Shown: positions 50,674 through 61,277 of the stretch, one piece after another | How the letters are laid out: every line of letters starts with the position of its first letter | Numbering within the stretch: the first letter of the stretch is position 1 | Assembly (NCBI GenBank): GCA_023415305.1 | Contig: JAEZKZ010000045.1 | Span: forward strand, 62,001 to 126,000 | DNA: 64,000 bases | From: Bacillota bacterium | GTDB lineage: Bacteria > Bacillota > Clostridia > Acetivibrionales > DSM-1351 | Reading direction: 5' to 3' | Notes under the pieces: model-generated | Databases searched by the model: none | What the model was told of the DNA's origin: nothing | The model's input: the letters and a program-made list of their open reading frames with translations, nothing else | Position numbers and translations under genes: made by a program

Positions 50674-51684
50674 ATGAGTAATATTTCTAAACCGGATGGC
50701 TATAAATCCAGCCTTGATATTAGAAAAACGGAAGTAGCCATCAAGCAGATTAAAGATTTTTTTGAAAGTGAACTTGCAAAGGAATTGAATCTTACCAGAG
50801 TTTCCGCACCATTATTTGTAAAGCCTGAAACAGGATTGAATGATAATTTGAATGGGGTCGAGAGGCCGGTTTCCTTTGATGTCAAGGGAATTGGTGGAGG
50901 TACGGTTGAAGTTGTGCATTCACTTGCGAAATGGAAAAGAATGGCCCTCAAACGTTACGGTTTTTCTTCGGGAGAAGGTTTGTACACAGATATGAATGCC
51001 ATTAGAAGAGATGAAGATCTTGATAACATTCACTCAGTATATGTAGATCAATGGGACTGGGAGAAAATTATTGATAAAACCCAGCGCACCGAAGAAACTT
51101 TAAAGAGTATTGTAAGGCAAATTTTCTCTGTGTTTAAAAGAACTGAAAATTATATTACAGGGTTATACCCTTCCTTGGGACGCTTTTTACCCGAAGATAT
51201 TTTCTTTGTGACAACTCAGGAGCTTGAGGATATGTATCCCCAATTGACTTCAAAAGAGAGAGAAAGAATGCTTGCAAAGGAAAAGAAGGCAATATTCATT
51301 ATGAAAATCGGTGATACCTTAAAATCAGGAATGAAGCATGACGGAAGAGCTCCTGACTATGACGATTGGGCATTAAATGGAGATATCGTTTTTTATTATC
51401 CCGTCCTCGATATTCCCTTTGAAGTATCCTCAATGGGAATAAGAGTTGATGAGGATTCACTGGTGGTTCAATTAAAGAAAGCAGGCTGCGAGGACAGAAA
51501 AAATCTACCCTTCCACTCCCAGCTTATTAACAGGGAACTTCCTTATACCATTGGCGGAGGAATTGGACAGTCCAGAATCTGCATGTTTTTCCTTGGAAAA
51601 GCACATATAGGTGAGGTTCAGTCCTCTGTCTGGAGTGAAGAAATGATTAAAGAGTGCTACGAAAGCAGTATTGAGCTTCTCTGA
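50674..51684 (+). CDS. asnA: Aspartate--ammonia ligase (asparagine synthetase A)
   Basis: A 336-residue class II synthetase-like enzyme making asparagine from aspartate, ammonia and ATP. It has [52 protein letters not shown] and the C-terminal [14 protein letters not shown] motif. The ATG at 50674 follows AGGAGGAG. asnS follows about 150 bases later with no terminator between, so the two probably form an asparagine operon. Confidence 0.96.
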   Translation: MSNISKPDGYKSSLDIRKTEVAIKQIKDFFESELAKELNLTRVSAPLFVKPETGLNDNLNGVERPVSFDVKGIGGGTVEVVHSLAKWKRMALKRYGFSSGEGLYTDMNAIRRDEDLDNIHSVYVDQWDWEKIIDKTQRTEETLKSIVRQIFSVFKRTENYITGLYPSLGRFLPEDIFFVTTQELEDMYPQLTSKERERMLAKEKKAIFIMKIGDTLKSGMKHDGRAPDYDDWALNGDIVFYYPVLDIPFEVSSMGIRVDEDSLVVQLKKAGCEDRKNLPFHSQLINRELPYTIGGGIGQSRICMFFLGKAHIGEVQSSVWSEEMIKECYESSIELL

Positions 51685-51836
51685 GTATAAATTGGCTGAA
51701 AATAAGCAATTAAATCATATTAATCTAAATTAAATCATAGCAAATACTTTAACTTTATTAATATTTGGAATAATATTAAATAAGGATGGAATTAATTACT
51801 TATTATGACGCTGTACAAAGCGGAATGGAGATTAGA

Positions 51837-53231
51837 ATGAGTTATTCAGAAATAAAAAAACTTTTCAGATCACCACAGGATTATATCGGAAAGATAATAA
51901 CCGTACCCGGATGGGTAAAAACTGTTCGTGATTCTAAAACCTTTGGATTTATTGAATTAAATGATGGTACTTTTTTTAGGAATCTTCAGATTGTATTTGA
52001 AGAAGGCAAGCTGGAGAACTTCAAGGAAGTAACAAAACTAACTGTCGGTTCGGCTATAGAGGTTGAAGGTGAACTTGTGGAAACACCGAATGCAAAGCAA
52101 CCTTTTGAACTGAAAGCAACCCGTATTGCTATTGAGAATTACTGCCCTACCGATTATCAGCTGCAAAAAAAGAGACATTCCTTTGAATTTTTAAGAACCA
52201 TAGCTCATTTAAGACCTAGAACAAATACATTTTCAGCAGTTTTCAGAGTGAGATCGCTGGCGGCCTTTGCAATTCACAAATTCTTTCAGGAGAGAGGCTT
52301 TGTTTATGTGCACACCCCGTTGATTACAGGAAGTGATGCTGAAGGTGCGGGACAGATGTTCAGGGTAAGCACACTGGATGCATGCAATCCACCGAAAAAG
52401 CAGGATGGAAGTATTGATTACTCACAGGATTTCTTTGAGAAGGAAACCAGTCTGACAGTAAGCGGGCAGCTTACCGGAGAAGCATATGCGCTGGCCTTCA
52501 AGAATATCTACACCTTCGGTCCTACTTTCAGAGCGGAAAATTCCAATACAGCCCGCCACGCGGCTGAGTTTTGGATGATTGAACCTGAAATCGCCTTTTC
52601 AGATCTGAAAGATGATATGATGCTGGCTGAGGACATGCTGAAGTATATTATTAGCTATGTTATGGAGAATGCACCCGAAGAGATGGAGTTTTTCAATAGC
52701 TTTATTGATAAGACTCTGTTGGAGCGCTTGAATAACGTTGTAAACTCTGATTTTGCTCACATAACCTATACCGAGGCTATAGAGTTGCTTCAAAAGAACA
52801 AGGATAATTTCGAATATCCGGTTGAATGGGGAAGTGACCTGCAAACAGAGCATGAAAGGTATATTACTGAACAGATATTTAAGAAACCAGTATTTGTTAC
52901 CGATTATCCAAAAGAAATCAAGGCTTTCTATATGAGAATCAATGAAGATGACAAAACAGTGGCTGCAATGGATTTACTTGTACCCGGCGTTGGTGAAATT
53001 ATTGGAGGCAGCCAAAGAGAAGAGCGCTTGGATGTGCTTGAAAAGAAAATGGATGATATGGGACTTAAAAAAGACGACTACTGGTGGTATCTAGAATTGA
53101 GAAAGTATGGCGGAACAAAGCATGCGGGCTTCGGACTGGGCTTTGAACGAGCTATCATGTACCTTACAGGCATTACCAACATCAGAGATGTGATTCCATT
53201 CCCGAGAACGACGGGAAATTGTGATTTCTAA
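51837..53231 (+). CDS. asnS: Asparaginyl-tRNA synthetase
   Basis: A 464-residue class II synthetase. The N-terminal OB-fold anticodon-binding domain (about 15-110, [20 protein letters not shown]) precedes the catalytic core with motif 2 [20 protein letters not shown] and motif 3 [15 protein letters not shown]. The ATG at 51837 lies 8 bases after GGAG; the upstream ATG at 51786 has no site. It charges tRNA-Asn with asparagine supplied by AsnA just upstream. Confidence 0.96.
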   Translation: MSYSEIKKLFRSPQDYIGKIITVPGWVKTVRDSKTFGFIELNDGTFFRNLQIVFEEGKLENFKEVTKLTVGSAIEVEGELVETPNAKQPFELKATRIAIENYCPTDYQLQKKRHSFEFLRTIAHLRPRTNTFSAVFRVRSLAAFAIHKFFQERGFVYVHTPLITGSDAEGAGQMFRVSTLDACNPPKKQDGSIDYSQDFFEKETSLTVSGQLTGEAYALAFKNIYTFGPTFRAENSNTARHAAEFWMIEPEIAFSDLKDDMMLAEDMLKYIISYVMENAPEEMEFFNSFIDKTLLERLNNVVNSDFAHITYTEAIELLQKNKDNFEYPVEWGSDLQTEHERYITEQIFKKPVFVTDYPKEIKAFYMRINEDDKTVAAMDLLVPGVGEIIGGSQREERLDVLEKKMDDMGLKKDDYWWYLELRKYGGTKHAGFGLGFERAIMYLTGITNIRDVIPFPRTTGNCDF

Positions 53232-53268
53232 GAGTACCTGCGACAGGCGAGTGTACTTTTCTGTGGTT

Positions 53269-53328
53269 AAAATAGAGCCGTTAACTATGGGGGGCAATGA
53301 TTCCCGTGTAGTTACGGCTTTATTTTTT
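53269..53328. terminator. Terminator between convergent asnS and DUF4397 genes
   Basis: AATAGAGCCGTTAACTA (53271-53287) pairs with TAGTTACGGCTTTATT apart from one bulged T, with an internal GGG/CCC stem, and ends in TTTTTT. Confidence 0.7.
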
Positions 53329-53373
53329 GTTAGGCAATTTATTACCTTATGGAGTGGTAATTTTAAGTGAAGG

Positions 53374-54036
53374 CTAAAAATCTCTTAAGTAGGTAGTTCC
53401 ATCCATAGGGATATATACCTCCAGTGAAGAGGGCTGTTGTCCAAACATTCCGACAGTATAGAAAGTTAAATTTCTTCTGGGCAGAAGTCGAACATTGGGC
53501 AGGTTTACAACAACAGTTTGGGTACCTGTAGGAGTAACAACAAGGTTATATCTGCCTGGAAGTATTGCTCTGTAATCACTGACCTCTGTGTAGCTTATAT
53601 CGGAAAAAAGCTCCAACCCTCCCCGTAGAGAAAGACTTAAACCCGGTGCATTAGGGGACAGGTTAACAAAGCGTACATTCGTCCTACCGGGATTAACCGG
53701 TTCATATACGTCTTCCACGGGTAGAATGCCTATCCGTGGCAGGATTCCTATAACTGCCAGAGTGAAGACCTTCTCTTCAGCAACAGGCAGATTTACCCTT
53801 AAAACCGGTGAAGTATGCAACCCAACCGGAAAGGCTTCAATTGTATATGTTCCTGCATCAACCGAAATGTAGTCTGTGAATTGGCCGAAGGCTAATCGTC
53901 TTGCAATAATCCTACCATTTGCATAAATATCGACTTCCGGAGCACCCGGTGCTGCGTGAAAAACTCTTATATATGATTTGCCGGGTATCTGCCTATCCTC
54001 AAAATCTTCGGTATAATAAAAACTCTCATTTGTCAT
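53374..54036 (-). CDS. DUF4397-domain protein
   Basis: A 220-residue protein of two similar beta-sandwich halves. The first starts SYIRVFHAAPGAPEVDIYAN and the second TNVRFVNLSPNAPGLSLSLR, each followed by YxxVxAGxYxxxxxPTG-like strands (PGRYNLVVTPTGTQT). The pattern is that of DUF4397, usually extracellular, with no known reaction. It has no signal peptide; the N-terminus is MTNESFYYTEDFED. In clostridia such proteins can be spore-surface or secreted by other routes, but I cannot tell. GGTGG lies upstream of the ATG at 54036. Confidence 0.82.
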   Translation of the reverse strand: MTNESFYYTEDFEDRQIPGKSYIRVFHAAPGAPEVDIYANGRIIARRLAFGQFTDYISVDAGTYTIEAFPVGLHTSPVLRVNLPVAEEKVFTLAVIGILPRIGILPVEDVYEPVNPGRTNVRFVNLSPNAPGLSLSLRGGLELFSDISYTEVSDYRAILPGRYNLVVTPTGTQTVVVNLPNVRLLPRRNLTFYTVGMFGQQPSSLEVYIPMDGTTYLRDF

Positions 54037-54317
54037 AATTTCACCACCATACCTGAAATAAGAAATTGTTATTCTATTTCAATATATGCCATGAGGTGAA
54101 AAAGAGTTAACATAAATATTTAACGGCATTAATCTGGCTTGACAAAAATCTACGGGAATCATTAGAATAAAAATAGTGGTGAATAAGGAGCAAATTGGTA
54201 ATGGGGTAAAATCATTACTCTTGCACGATTAGCTATTTTTTATAATTTCAGGTAACGTGATTGCACATAAATAGGACGTCATTTTCCATTTTGAAATTTT
54301 GTTAACGGAGGGTAATA

Positions 54318-55406
54318 ATGTACAAAGTATTAGTAATTGATGATGATAAATTGGCAAGAAGAGGGATTATATCAATGTTACCATGGGATAAGTATGGTAT
54401 GACTGTAGTGGGTGAGGCTCAAAATGGTGCACAGGCACTTGATTTTCTTGAGGGTTTGCAGGCTGATATTGCTTTTGTCGACTTGGATATGCCTGTGATG
54501 GATGGTATTTCGTTTATGGAAAAATGCAATATATTATTTCCTGAACTTCTTTTTGTAGTTTTAACTTTTCATGAAGATTTTCATTATGTACAGTCAGCAT
54601 TAAGAATGGGTGCAATAGACTATATCTCAAAAATGCAGATGGAAACAATAGACTGCGATAAATTACTTAGCCGTATCAGCAGTAAAATTAATAATATTGA
54701 AACAAGGTACGGTAAAGCTCAAAAAATTCAGGATGGATTATCAGCATGTGTAATGCCGACAGATGGGGATAAAGGATGGAACCAACTCATCAGGGAATGG
54801 AAGGAAATGTATTGGATATATGATGATTCGCTGTTTGAGCAGTTGTGTGACCATACAACAGAAATGAGGGTTTCTGTCAGAAAAGTCGAGCACTCCTTAC
54901 TGCCCCTGGTTCGTCACGCAGAAAAATGTATGGGGATGCCTGAAAAGGAATTTGTCGAATATCACAAACCTGAGGATTTTTTTATGTGGCTTAAGAATTT
55001 CCGAGATGAATTATATCGTAAGGCAGCCACCGGATTAATACTTGAAAATATGCCGGTATGTATTCTAAAGTCAGTGATTTATGTAAAGCAGCATCTTGGA
55101 GGATCCCTCCATGCAGAGGATGCTGCTCAACAGGTTAATCTCAGCCGCAGCTATTTTTCAGTTAATTTCAAAAAGCATACAGGATTGGCTTTTAAAGAAT
55201 TTGTCCGTAAGGAAAGAATACGAGCTGCAAAGGAACTTCTGGCCGTAGGAGATTCTCTGGTGGCTGATATATCACAAGCAGTGGGTTATGAAGATGTAAA
55301 CTACTTCATTCATGTTTTTTATAAGCTATCCGGAATGACTCCCGGAGAATATAGAAAGCAAATTGACCATGACAAATGTTATGTAAAAGTAAAACAGCAC
55401 TCTTGA
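54318..55406 (+). CDS. YesN-type response regulator (REC plus AraC)
   Basis: A 362-residue two-component regulator. The receiver domain has acidic DDD at 8-10, the phospho-acceptor Asp55 in FVDLDMPVMDG and the conserved Lys in DYISKMQ. A linker of about 130 residues leads to a C-terminal AraC double helix-turn-helix (LHAEDAAQQVNLSRSYFSVN; VADISQAVGYEDVNYFIHVF). It begins with a good GGAGGG. Its partner kinase is at 59302, and the transporter between them is the probable target. The promoter for that transporter may be in 55407-55570. Confidence 0.92.
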   Translation: MYKVLVIDDDKLARRGIISMLPWDKYGMTVVGEAQNGAQALDFLEGLQADIAFVDLDMPVMDGISFMEKCNILFPELLFVVLTFHEDFHYVQSALRMGAIDYISKMQMETIDCDKLLSRISSKINNIETRYGKAQKIQDGLSACVMPTDGDKGWNQLIREWKEMYWIYDDSLFEQLCDHTTEMRVSVRKVEHSLLPLVRHAEKCMGMPEKEFVEYHKPEDFFMWLKNFRDELYRKAATGLILENMPVCILKSVIYVKQHLGGSLHAEDAAQQVNLSRSYFSVNFKKHTGLAFKEFVRKERIRAAKELLAVGDSLVADISQAVGYEDVNYFIHVFYKLSGMTPGEYRKQIDHDKCYVKVKQHS

Positions 55407-55525
55407 TTAATGAAATATATTAATTTTTATCTAAAAATAACAAGAGAAAGGTACTTAAATTCCGCAACACACCTCTATATATCAATAATATCACTTCATG
55501 TTACACTCAAGTAGTAAGCAATTGG

Positions 55526-55547
55526 CAGATACGTTTACAAGTATCTG
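55526..55547 (+). promoter_or_regulatory. Palindrome upstream of the sugar ABC genes
   Basis: CAGATAC (55526-55532) and GTATCTG (55541-55547) flank 8 bases, ending shortly before GGGAGGG of the first permease gene. It could be a binding site or an mRNA hairpin. Confidence 0.4.
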
Positions 55548-55570
55548 ATTATTGGGAGGGCACTGCTGAG

Positions 55571-56461
55571 ATGTATAATAAAAAATTCTTAAAACATTAT
55601 TATCTGATGATGGCTCCTGGTTATATCTGGTTGATATTGTTCAGCATTGTGCCCATGTTCGGGATTGTAATAGCGTTCCAGGATTTCAACCCGGGTTTGG
55701 GTATTTTTAAATCGGAATGGATAGGGTTGGAGAATTTCCGGTACATGTTCACCATGCCGGATATTAAACAGGTATTTTTGAATACTGTAATTATTGCAGT
55801 AGGAAAAATGATTGGAAATCTTTTAGTACCTTTGATTTTTGCGCTGCTCTTAAACGAGTTAGTCATAAAAAAGCTTAAAAGACCAATCCAGACGTTGGTC
55901 TACCTACCTTACTTCCTATCATGGGTAATCTTTTCAAATATTATATTAACAATATTCGGGTATTACGGACCAGTTAATAGCCTACTGCAATTATTCGGAA
56001 TCGATCCAATATTATTTTTCGGAAAAGCTGAAATGTTCAAGCCTCTTGTCATTGGCACTGATATATGGAAGAATTTCGGATATAATGCGGTGATTTATCT
56101 TGCAGCGCTGACAGGTATTGATCCAGCCCTTCACGAATCTGCTGCCATTGATGGTTCAGGACGCTTCAAAAGGCTTCTTCACATTACTCTTCCTGGAATA
56201 AGTTCTACCATTATACTTTTGGCTATTCTTTCTCTGGGAAATGTTCTTAATGCAGGATTTGACCAGATTTTCAACCTGTATAACCCACTGGTTTATTCTA
56301 CTGGCGATATAATTGACACATGGGTGTACCGCGCAGGTCTTGTTGACCTTCAGTTCAGTCTTGCAACTGGGGTTGGTCTTCTTAAATCAGTTGTCAGTTT
56401 TGTTTTGATTGCTGTCAGCTATATAATGGCAGACAGATTTACCGGGTACAAAATATTTTAA
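55571..56461 (+). CDS. Carbohydrate ABC permease, LplB type
   Basis: A 296-residue membrane protein with six helices, MAPGYIWLILFSIVPMFGIV at the start and the coupling loop DPALHESAAIDGSGRFKRLL (EAA motif variant). This subfamily pairs with large binding lipoproteins for oligosaccharides and is typically next to YesM/YesN-type two-component genes. It follows GGGAGGG. It sits 22 bases before the second permease. Confidence 0.9.
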   Translation: MYNKKFLKHYYLMMAPGYIWLILFSIVPMFGIVIAFQDFNPGLGIFKSEWIGLENFRYMFTMPDIKQVFLNTVIIAVGKMIGNLLVPLIFALLLNELVIKKLKRPIQTLVYLPYFLSWVIFSNIILTIFGYYGPVNSLLQLFGIDPILFFGKAEMFKPLVIGTDIWKNFGYNAVIYLAALTGIDPALHESAAIDGSGRFKRLLHITLPGISSTIILLAILSLGNVLNAGFDQIFNLYNPLVYSTGDIIDTWVYRAGLVDLQFSLATGVGLLKSVVSFVLIAVSYIMADRFTGYKIF

Positions 56462-56483
56462 CTATTGGGTGGGGTGAACTGTT

Positions 56484-57368
56484 TTGATTGAACAGAAAAG
56501 TTTAGGCTCAAAAATATTTGATTTTGCTAATTTGATTATACTTATTTTAATTACACTTATATGTTTGCTTCCTCTATGGTATGTTTTAATGATTTCCCTT
56601 AGCGAAAAAGGTGCGGTAAATGCAGGGGCTGTTTCATTTTGGCCCATAGGCTTCAATTTACTTTCTTACGAGAAGATTCTCGCTGAAACAGCTTTCTTTA
56701 CATCATTCTTAGTATCAGTAAAAAGGGTTATTCTTGGAACCTTGGTTGGTGTGGGAGTTACCTTACTTTCGGCATATCCGTTGTCAAAAACCGCAAAACA
56801 GCTTCCTCACAGGAATGCACATATGTGGGTATTGGTTTTTTGTATGATTTTTAATGGTGGAATAATTCCATGGTATATTACTGTACGAAGCTACGGGCTT
56901 ATTGATTCCATTTGGGGCCTTGCCCTTGCAGGTGGCCTCCCCATATTTAATATAATACTAATTGTCAACTTTTTCAGAAACCTTCCTTCTGCATTGGAGG
57001 AAGCAGCTTATGTTGATGGAGCCGGACCCTGGAGGATTTTCCTTCAGATTTACATACCATTGTCGGGACCTGTAATTGCAACCATAACGTTATTTACAAT
57101 AGTAGGTCACTGGAATGAATTTTTTCAGGGGTTGGTTCTTAATACAAAACAGTCGAATTATCCGCTTCAAACATATATACAGCAATTGGTAGTGAATTTG
57201 GATCCTACAAGAATGACCACTGAGGAGATAAAGCTTTCCTCACAGCTCAACAACAAATCTCTGAACGCAGCCAAAGTTTTTATTGCGATGGTTCCTGTTC
57301 TTATAGTTTATCCGTTCCTCCAAAAGTATTTTATAACCGGAATTACTCTTGGGTCTGTTAAAGAGTGA
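56484..57368 (+). CDS. Carbohydrate ABC permease, YtcP/LplC type
   Basis: A 294-residue membrane protein with six helices and the EAA loop LPSALEEAAYVDGAGPWRIF. The TTG start follows GGGGTGA. It pairs with the permease at 55571 and the binding lipoprotein at 57450. No ATPase gene is in the cluster; such transporters usually borrow a shared MsmX-type ATPase. Confidence 0.9.
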   Translation: MIEQKSLGSKIFDFANLIILILITLICLLPLWYVLMISLSEKGAVNAGAVSFWPIGFNLLSYEKILAETAFFTSFLVSVKRVILGTLVGVGVTLLSAYPLSKTAKQLPHRNAHMWVLVFCMIFNGGIIPWYITVRSYGLIDSIWGLALAGGLPIFNIILIVNFFRNLPSALEEAAYVDGAGPWRIFLQIYIPLSGPVIATITLFTIVGHWNEFFQGLVLNTKQSNYPLQTYIQQLVVNLDPTRMTTEEIKLSSQLNNKSLNAAKVFIAMVPVLIVYPFLQKYFITGITLGSVKE

Positions 57369-57449
57369 TTAGCTGCATTGGAAAGGGTTTTATTGCCGAA
57401 TCATTAAGGCAATTTAATATAGCAAAAACTAGACAGGAGGAAAGAAAAA

Positions 57450-59213
57450 ATGAGAAAAGTTAAGCAGAAAGAAGGGAGTAATGGAATGTATCTAAAAAAG
57501 GTTATAGCTGGTATCATGGCAGTCTCAATGATGATATCAATTGTCGCTTGTGGTTCAAACAAAGCAACTGAGCCAAGTACTGGAAACACAAGTACCGCAG
57601 CAAATACTGAAGCAGTACAATCCGGCACTGCTGAAAAGGCAGATCCATTCGGAAAATATGAGGAACCTGTAACAATCAGGGTTGTCAGAAGTCTTGACCC
57701 AAATGTCAAGTTTGATGAGGGTCAATCTATTGAAAAGAATGGTTTTATAGATGAAATAAAGAAGCAGTTTAATATTGATGTTAAAATAGATTGGATAGCT
57801 GCTCCCGGAAACGATTTTGACCAGAAGTTAAGCTTGTCTATTTCATCAAATAGTTTACCGGATGCACTTATGGTAAACATGACTCAATTCAGTTCAATGA
57901 ATAAATACAACCAGATAGCTGATCTAACATCCACATACAACGATTATGGCAGCGATTTGTTGAAAGCCTTCTACAAGAGCGGTGGAGATGCCCTTAAAAA
58001 ACTCGTTGAAATTGATGGAAAAGTGATGGGTATTCCTGCTACAACACCTAAAGCAAACGGTTTTAATGAGATGTGGATCCGTCAGGACTGGCTGGATAAG
58101 CTAGGCTTGAGTGCTCCGAAGAATTTGGAAGAACTCAGAGAAGTGGCAAAAGCTTTTGTAGAAAAGGATCCTGATGGCAATGGAAAGAAGGATACTATCG
58201 GAATAGGAGGTCCATCCAAGCAGCAAAGATTTGCACAGCCGGATGGAAATCAGTTTGGTCTGGATCCTATTTTTGGGGCGCATAAATCCTTCCCAACTTA
58301 CTGGCTGAAGGACGATAACGGACAGGTAACCTACGGTTCAATACAGCCTGAGACAAAGCTAGCCTTACAGACTTTACATGATCTGTACAAGGACGGTTTG
58401 ATTGATAAAGAAATGCTGATACGTGACGACAGTATGCAACCGGCCCTGGATAACAAGACAGGTATCTTTTTTGGGCCATGGTGGGTCGGGTATAATCTCG
58501 CTGACGCATATAAGAAAAATCCCGCTCCGGATTGGCAGGCATACGCTTATCCTGAGGCCGACGACGGCAACTATTATGTCCATATGGCTTCTCCGGCTAC
58601 TTCATTCCTGGTCGTAAACAAGAATTACAAGAATCCTGAAGCAGCAGTGAAAATAATCAATCTGCTCTTGAGAGATGAGGCCAAGTGGATTGAATCAGGA
58701 TTAAGTAAGGGTTCCGGTACAGGCGGTTCATATCCTCTGTTCGGTGTATTTGATAATGTTGATGAGCTTGAGGCTTCCTATGATATTCTTACAAGATATA
58801 TGAAGGGCGAAATAACTATAAACGATGTTGATTTTAGCACTCACAAGCTTCTTAAAAGCGACATGGAAGCGATTACCAAACTTAAAAAGGATCCTAAGGA
58901 TAATTACTCTATAAACAACTGGGATCTGTCAAGTGAACTAGTCACTAGCAACCTCCCGAGACTTATTTCAATAATGGTTGGTGACAGGCCGCTTTCCACA
59001 GGCAAGAACATTAAGGAAGTATACAGTCTTTATTACGGGACCACCGATACTATGACCTCCAAGTGGGCGAGTCTTCAGAAACTTGAACAGGAGTCCTTCG
59101 CAAAGGCAATAATGAGTACCGATCCTACCAGCACCTTTGACGAGTTCGTAAAAAATTGGAAGGCACAGGGCGGAGATAAAATTATAACAGAGATAGCTGA
59201 AATAGCAAAATAA
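57450..59213 (+). CDS. Large oligosaccharide-binding lipoprotein (LplA-like)
   Basis: A 587-residue extracellular binding protein. The signal MYLKKVIAGIMAVSMMISIV ends in lipobox IVACGS, then a Ser/Thr/Ala-rich linker, then a long binding domain (VTIRVVRSLDPNVKFDEGQS). AGGAGG precedes the ATG at 57450. A second in-frame ATG at 57486, with GGGAG before it, would give a standard signal start and is also plausible. The large size points to a bulky or linear glycan. The ligand is not determined; no glycoside hydrolase is adjacent. Confidence 0.9.
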   Translation: MRKVKQKEGSNGMYLKKVIAGIMAVSMMISIVACGSNKATEPSTGNTSTAANTEAVQSGTAEKADPFGKYEEPVTIRVVRSLDPNVKFDEGQSIEKNGFIDEIKKQFNIDVKIDWIAAPGNDFDQKLSLSISSNSLPDALMVNMTQFSSMNKYNQIADLTSTYNDYGSDLLKAFYKSGGDALKKLVEIDGKVMGIPATTPKANGFNEMWIRQDWLDKLGLSAPKNLEELREVAKAFVEKDPDGNGKKDTIGIGGPSKQQRFAQPDGNQFGLDPIFGAHKSFPTYWLKDDNGQVTYGSIQPETKLALQTLHDLYKDGLIDKEMLIRDDSMQPALDNKTGIFFGPWWVGYNLADAYKKNPAPDWQAYAYPEADDGNYYVHMASPATSFLVVNKNYKNPEAAVKIINLLLRDEAKWIESGLSKGSGTGGSYPLFGVFDNVDELEASYDILTRYMKGEITINDVDFSTHKLLKSDMEAITKLKKDPKDNYSINNWDLSSELVTSNLPRLISIMVGDRPLSTGKNIKEVYSLYYGTTDTMTSKWASLQKLEQESFAKAIMSTDPTSTFDEFVKNWKAQGGDKIITEIAEIAK

Positions 59214-59301
59214 TATAATATAATAGAATAATAGTACATGATTAACTGATGCGGGCCAATCTGTTTGGCCTTCATCAGTTTTCTGCGGGGAGTGCTGCAA
59301 A

Positions 59302-61113
59302 ATGGGAAAATTTCTTAATGGGGTTTTTAAAGAATTTTGCAAAAAAATACTGCCAATTAAATTCAAAACGTTACATCAAAGACTGATATTCATTGTAATA
59401 GTTGAAATATCAGTCAGTTTGTTGCTGTTAATACTGGTTTCATTCCAAACGATACAGTCTATAGAGAAAAACAAATTGATGACATCGATGGTATCTAGCT
59501 TGCAGCAGATTACAGACAAAATGGAACGAAGCTATTTGGATATGGTACAGGTCTCACAGCAAATGACTCCCCAGGGGGTGGTAGGATATCAATTGGATAG
59601 TTTTTTTTCCGCTGAATCGAATTATGAAAGATATTTAATAAAACAACAGATATCCGAGAACCTTGTCAAAATATCTTTTGCAAACAGCAGTATTGGGAAC
59701 AGGATGTATTTTGATCCTGCAAATGAGGAGTATTATTTTTACAATTTTGCTGCCCGTAGTAACTTTTCCCCGTTAAAACAGGATTATCTGAGAAAAAACG
59801 GAAGTGTGTGCTATCATCCGCTTCACCAGTCTGCCACAATGGCTACCAGTACGTGGCAAGTGCTTTCGGTTGCAAGAGAAATTATCCTGGCTAATGGATA
59901 TAAACTAATTATCTATATTGAATCTCGTATGGATACCGAGGAAATTGTAAATACCATCTCAAAAACTCAAAATATGAATTACATACTTTTACAGCTGGAT
60001 GCACAAGATAGAGTATATTATTCCAGTAACAAGGATTTCACCTATGGACAAGAATTCAAACTACAGGACGAGAAAAAGGTAAATAACAGTTATTTTGGAA
60101 GGTATGGCAATTATGTAGGTGTCAGACAAGTATCTACAAGTTGTACTAATGTACTTTTATTGCCGGTAAGTGAATATAACAGGGAATTTCTAGCGTGGGT
60201 GAGAAATGTAGTAGCCATACTATTTTTAGTTTTTTTCCTGACTATTTTTTCCTCCTTCGTTATATCACGATTGATTTATAAACCTATCTCAATATTTTCA
60301 AAAGAAATCAAGAAAATAGGGAAGGGAGATTTGGATATAATATCAGTACAGACGGGTGCTTCCGAATATGATGAACTTTTTGATCAGTTTAACAATATGA
60401 AGATTCAAATACAGAAACTTTTAAGTGATGTTGAAAATGTTATGCTGGAAAAGCATCAACTTGAAATCGAGAAAATATATTATCAGATTAATCCCCATTT
60501 TCTTATGAATTCACTTAATTCAATTCACTGGCTTGCAAAAATGCATGATCAGAAGGACATAGAAAACTTTACAACAGAGCTGAATTATATCTTGGCATAT
60601 AGTCTGGGGAAAATTGACAAGCGAGCCACTGTACGAACAGAGCTGAAAATGCTTCAGGCTTATCTGAAGTTGCAAAAAATGAGGTACGAATTTGATAGTT
60701 ATGTTGAGGTGGAAGATGGGGAATATCTGGATACGTCAACTGCCAGAATGATCCTGCAGCCTATAGCCGAAAACGCGATACACCATGGCCTTGGAGAGTC
60801 CGGAGTACTTGCCGTGAGGGTACTACATTCCAGTATGCGCAATGCAATAATTATATCTATAGAGGATAACGGCGTAGGACTTACTGCTGAAGAACTGAAA
60901 AAAATTCAAGAGCCGTTTCGGGGTAAGTTTGATAGTGGAAGAAAGTCGGTTGGAATTGGATTGAGATATGTCCGCTCCGTCCTCGAGGCCTTTTATGATG
61001 ACAGAGCAATATTGTCAATAAAAAGTAAGCTTAAAAAAGGCACCAAGGTTACATTACTTCTTCCAATTGATAGTGAAAAGCCAATATTAATAAATAGGTC
61101 AAAAAGAGAATAG
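59302..61113 (+). CDS. YesM-type sensor histidine kinase
   Basis: A 603-residue membrane kinase. A helix at about 30-50, an extracellular sensor region (55-290), a second helix (about 295-320), a HAMP domain (YKPISIFSKEIKKIGKGDL) and a His_kinase domain with the phospho-His in YQINPHFLMNSLNSIHWLAK (about residue 399) are followed by an ATPase with NAIHHGLGES and GIGLRYVRSVL. It presumably senses ligand or the loaded binding protein and phosphorylates the regulator at 54318. It follows GGGGAG. Confidence 0.93.
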   Translation: MGKFLNGVFKEFCKKILPIKFKTLHQRLIFIVIVEISVSLLLLILVSFQTIQSIEKNKLMTSMVSSLQQITDKMERSYLDMVQVSQQMTPQGVVGYQLDSFFSAESNYERYLIKQQISENLVKISFANSSIGNRMYFDPANEEYYFYNFAARSNFSPLKQDYLRKNGSVCYHPLHQSATMATSTWQVLSVAREIILANGYKLIIYIESRMDTEEIVNTISKTQNMNYILLQLDAQDRVYYSSNKDFTYGQEFKLQDEKKVNNSYFGRYGNYVGVRQVSTSCTNVLLLPVSEYNREFLAWVRNVVAILFLVFFLTIFSSFVISRLIYKPISIFSKEIKKIGKGDLDIISVQTGASEYDELFDQFNNMKIQIQKLLSDVENVMLEKHQLEIEKIYYQINPHFLMNSLNSIHWLAKMHDQKDIENFTTELNYILAYSLGKIDKRATVRTELKMLQAYLKLQKMRYEFDSYVEVEDGEYLDTSTARMILQPIAENAIHHGLGESGVLAVRVLHSSMRNAIIISIEDNGVGLTAEELKKIQEPFRGKFDSGRKSVGIGLRYVRSVLEAFYDDRAILSIKSKLKKGTKVTLLLPIDSEKPILINRSKRE

Positions 61114-61277
61114 ATAAAATGTCGATAATTTTGAGGTTAACTTTACTGCTCTTGCAGCCCCAATTCTCCTATGATATAATACCAAAGGATTGAAAGCAGC
61201 AAATGTCTTTTCATTACATCTGCTGTATGTAGAAGCTGCGGGCAATACTTTGATTTATATGAAAAGGAGTAATTGTT

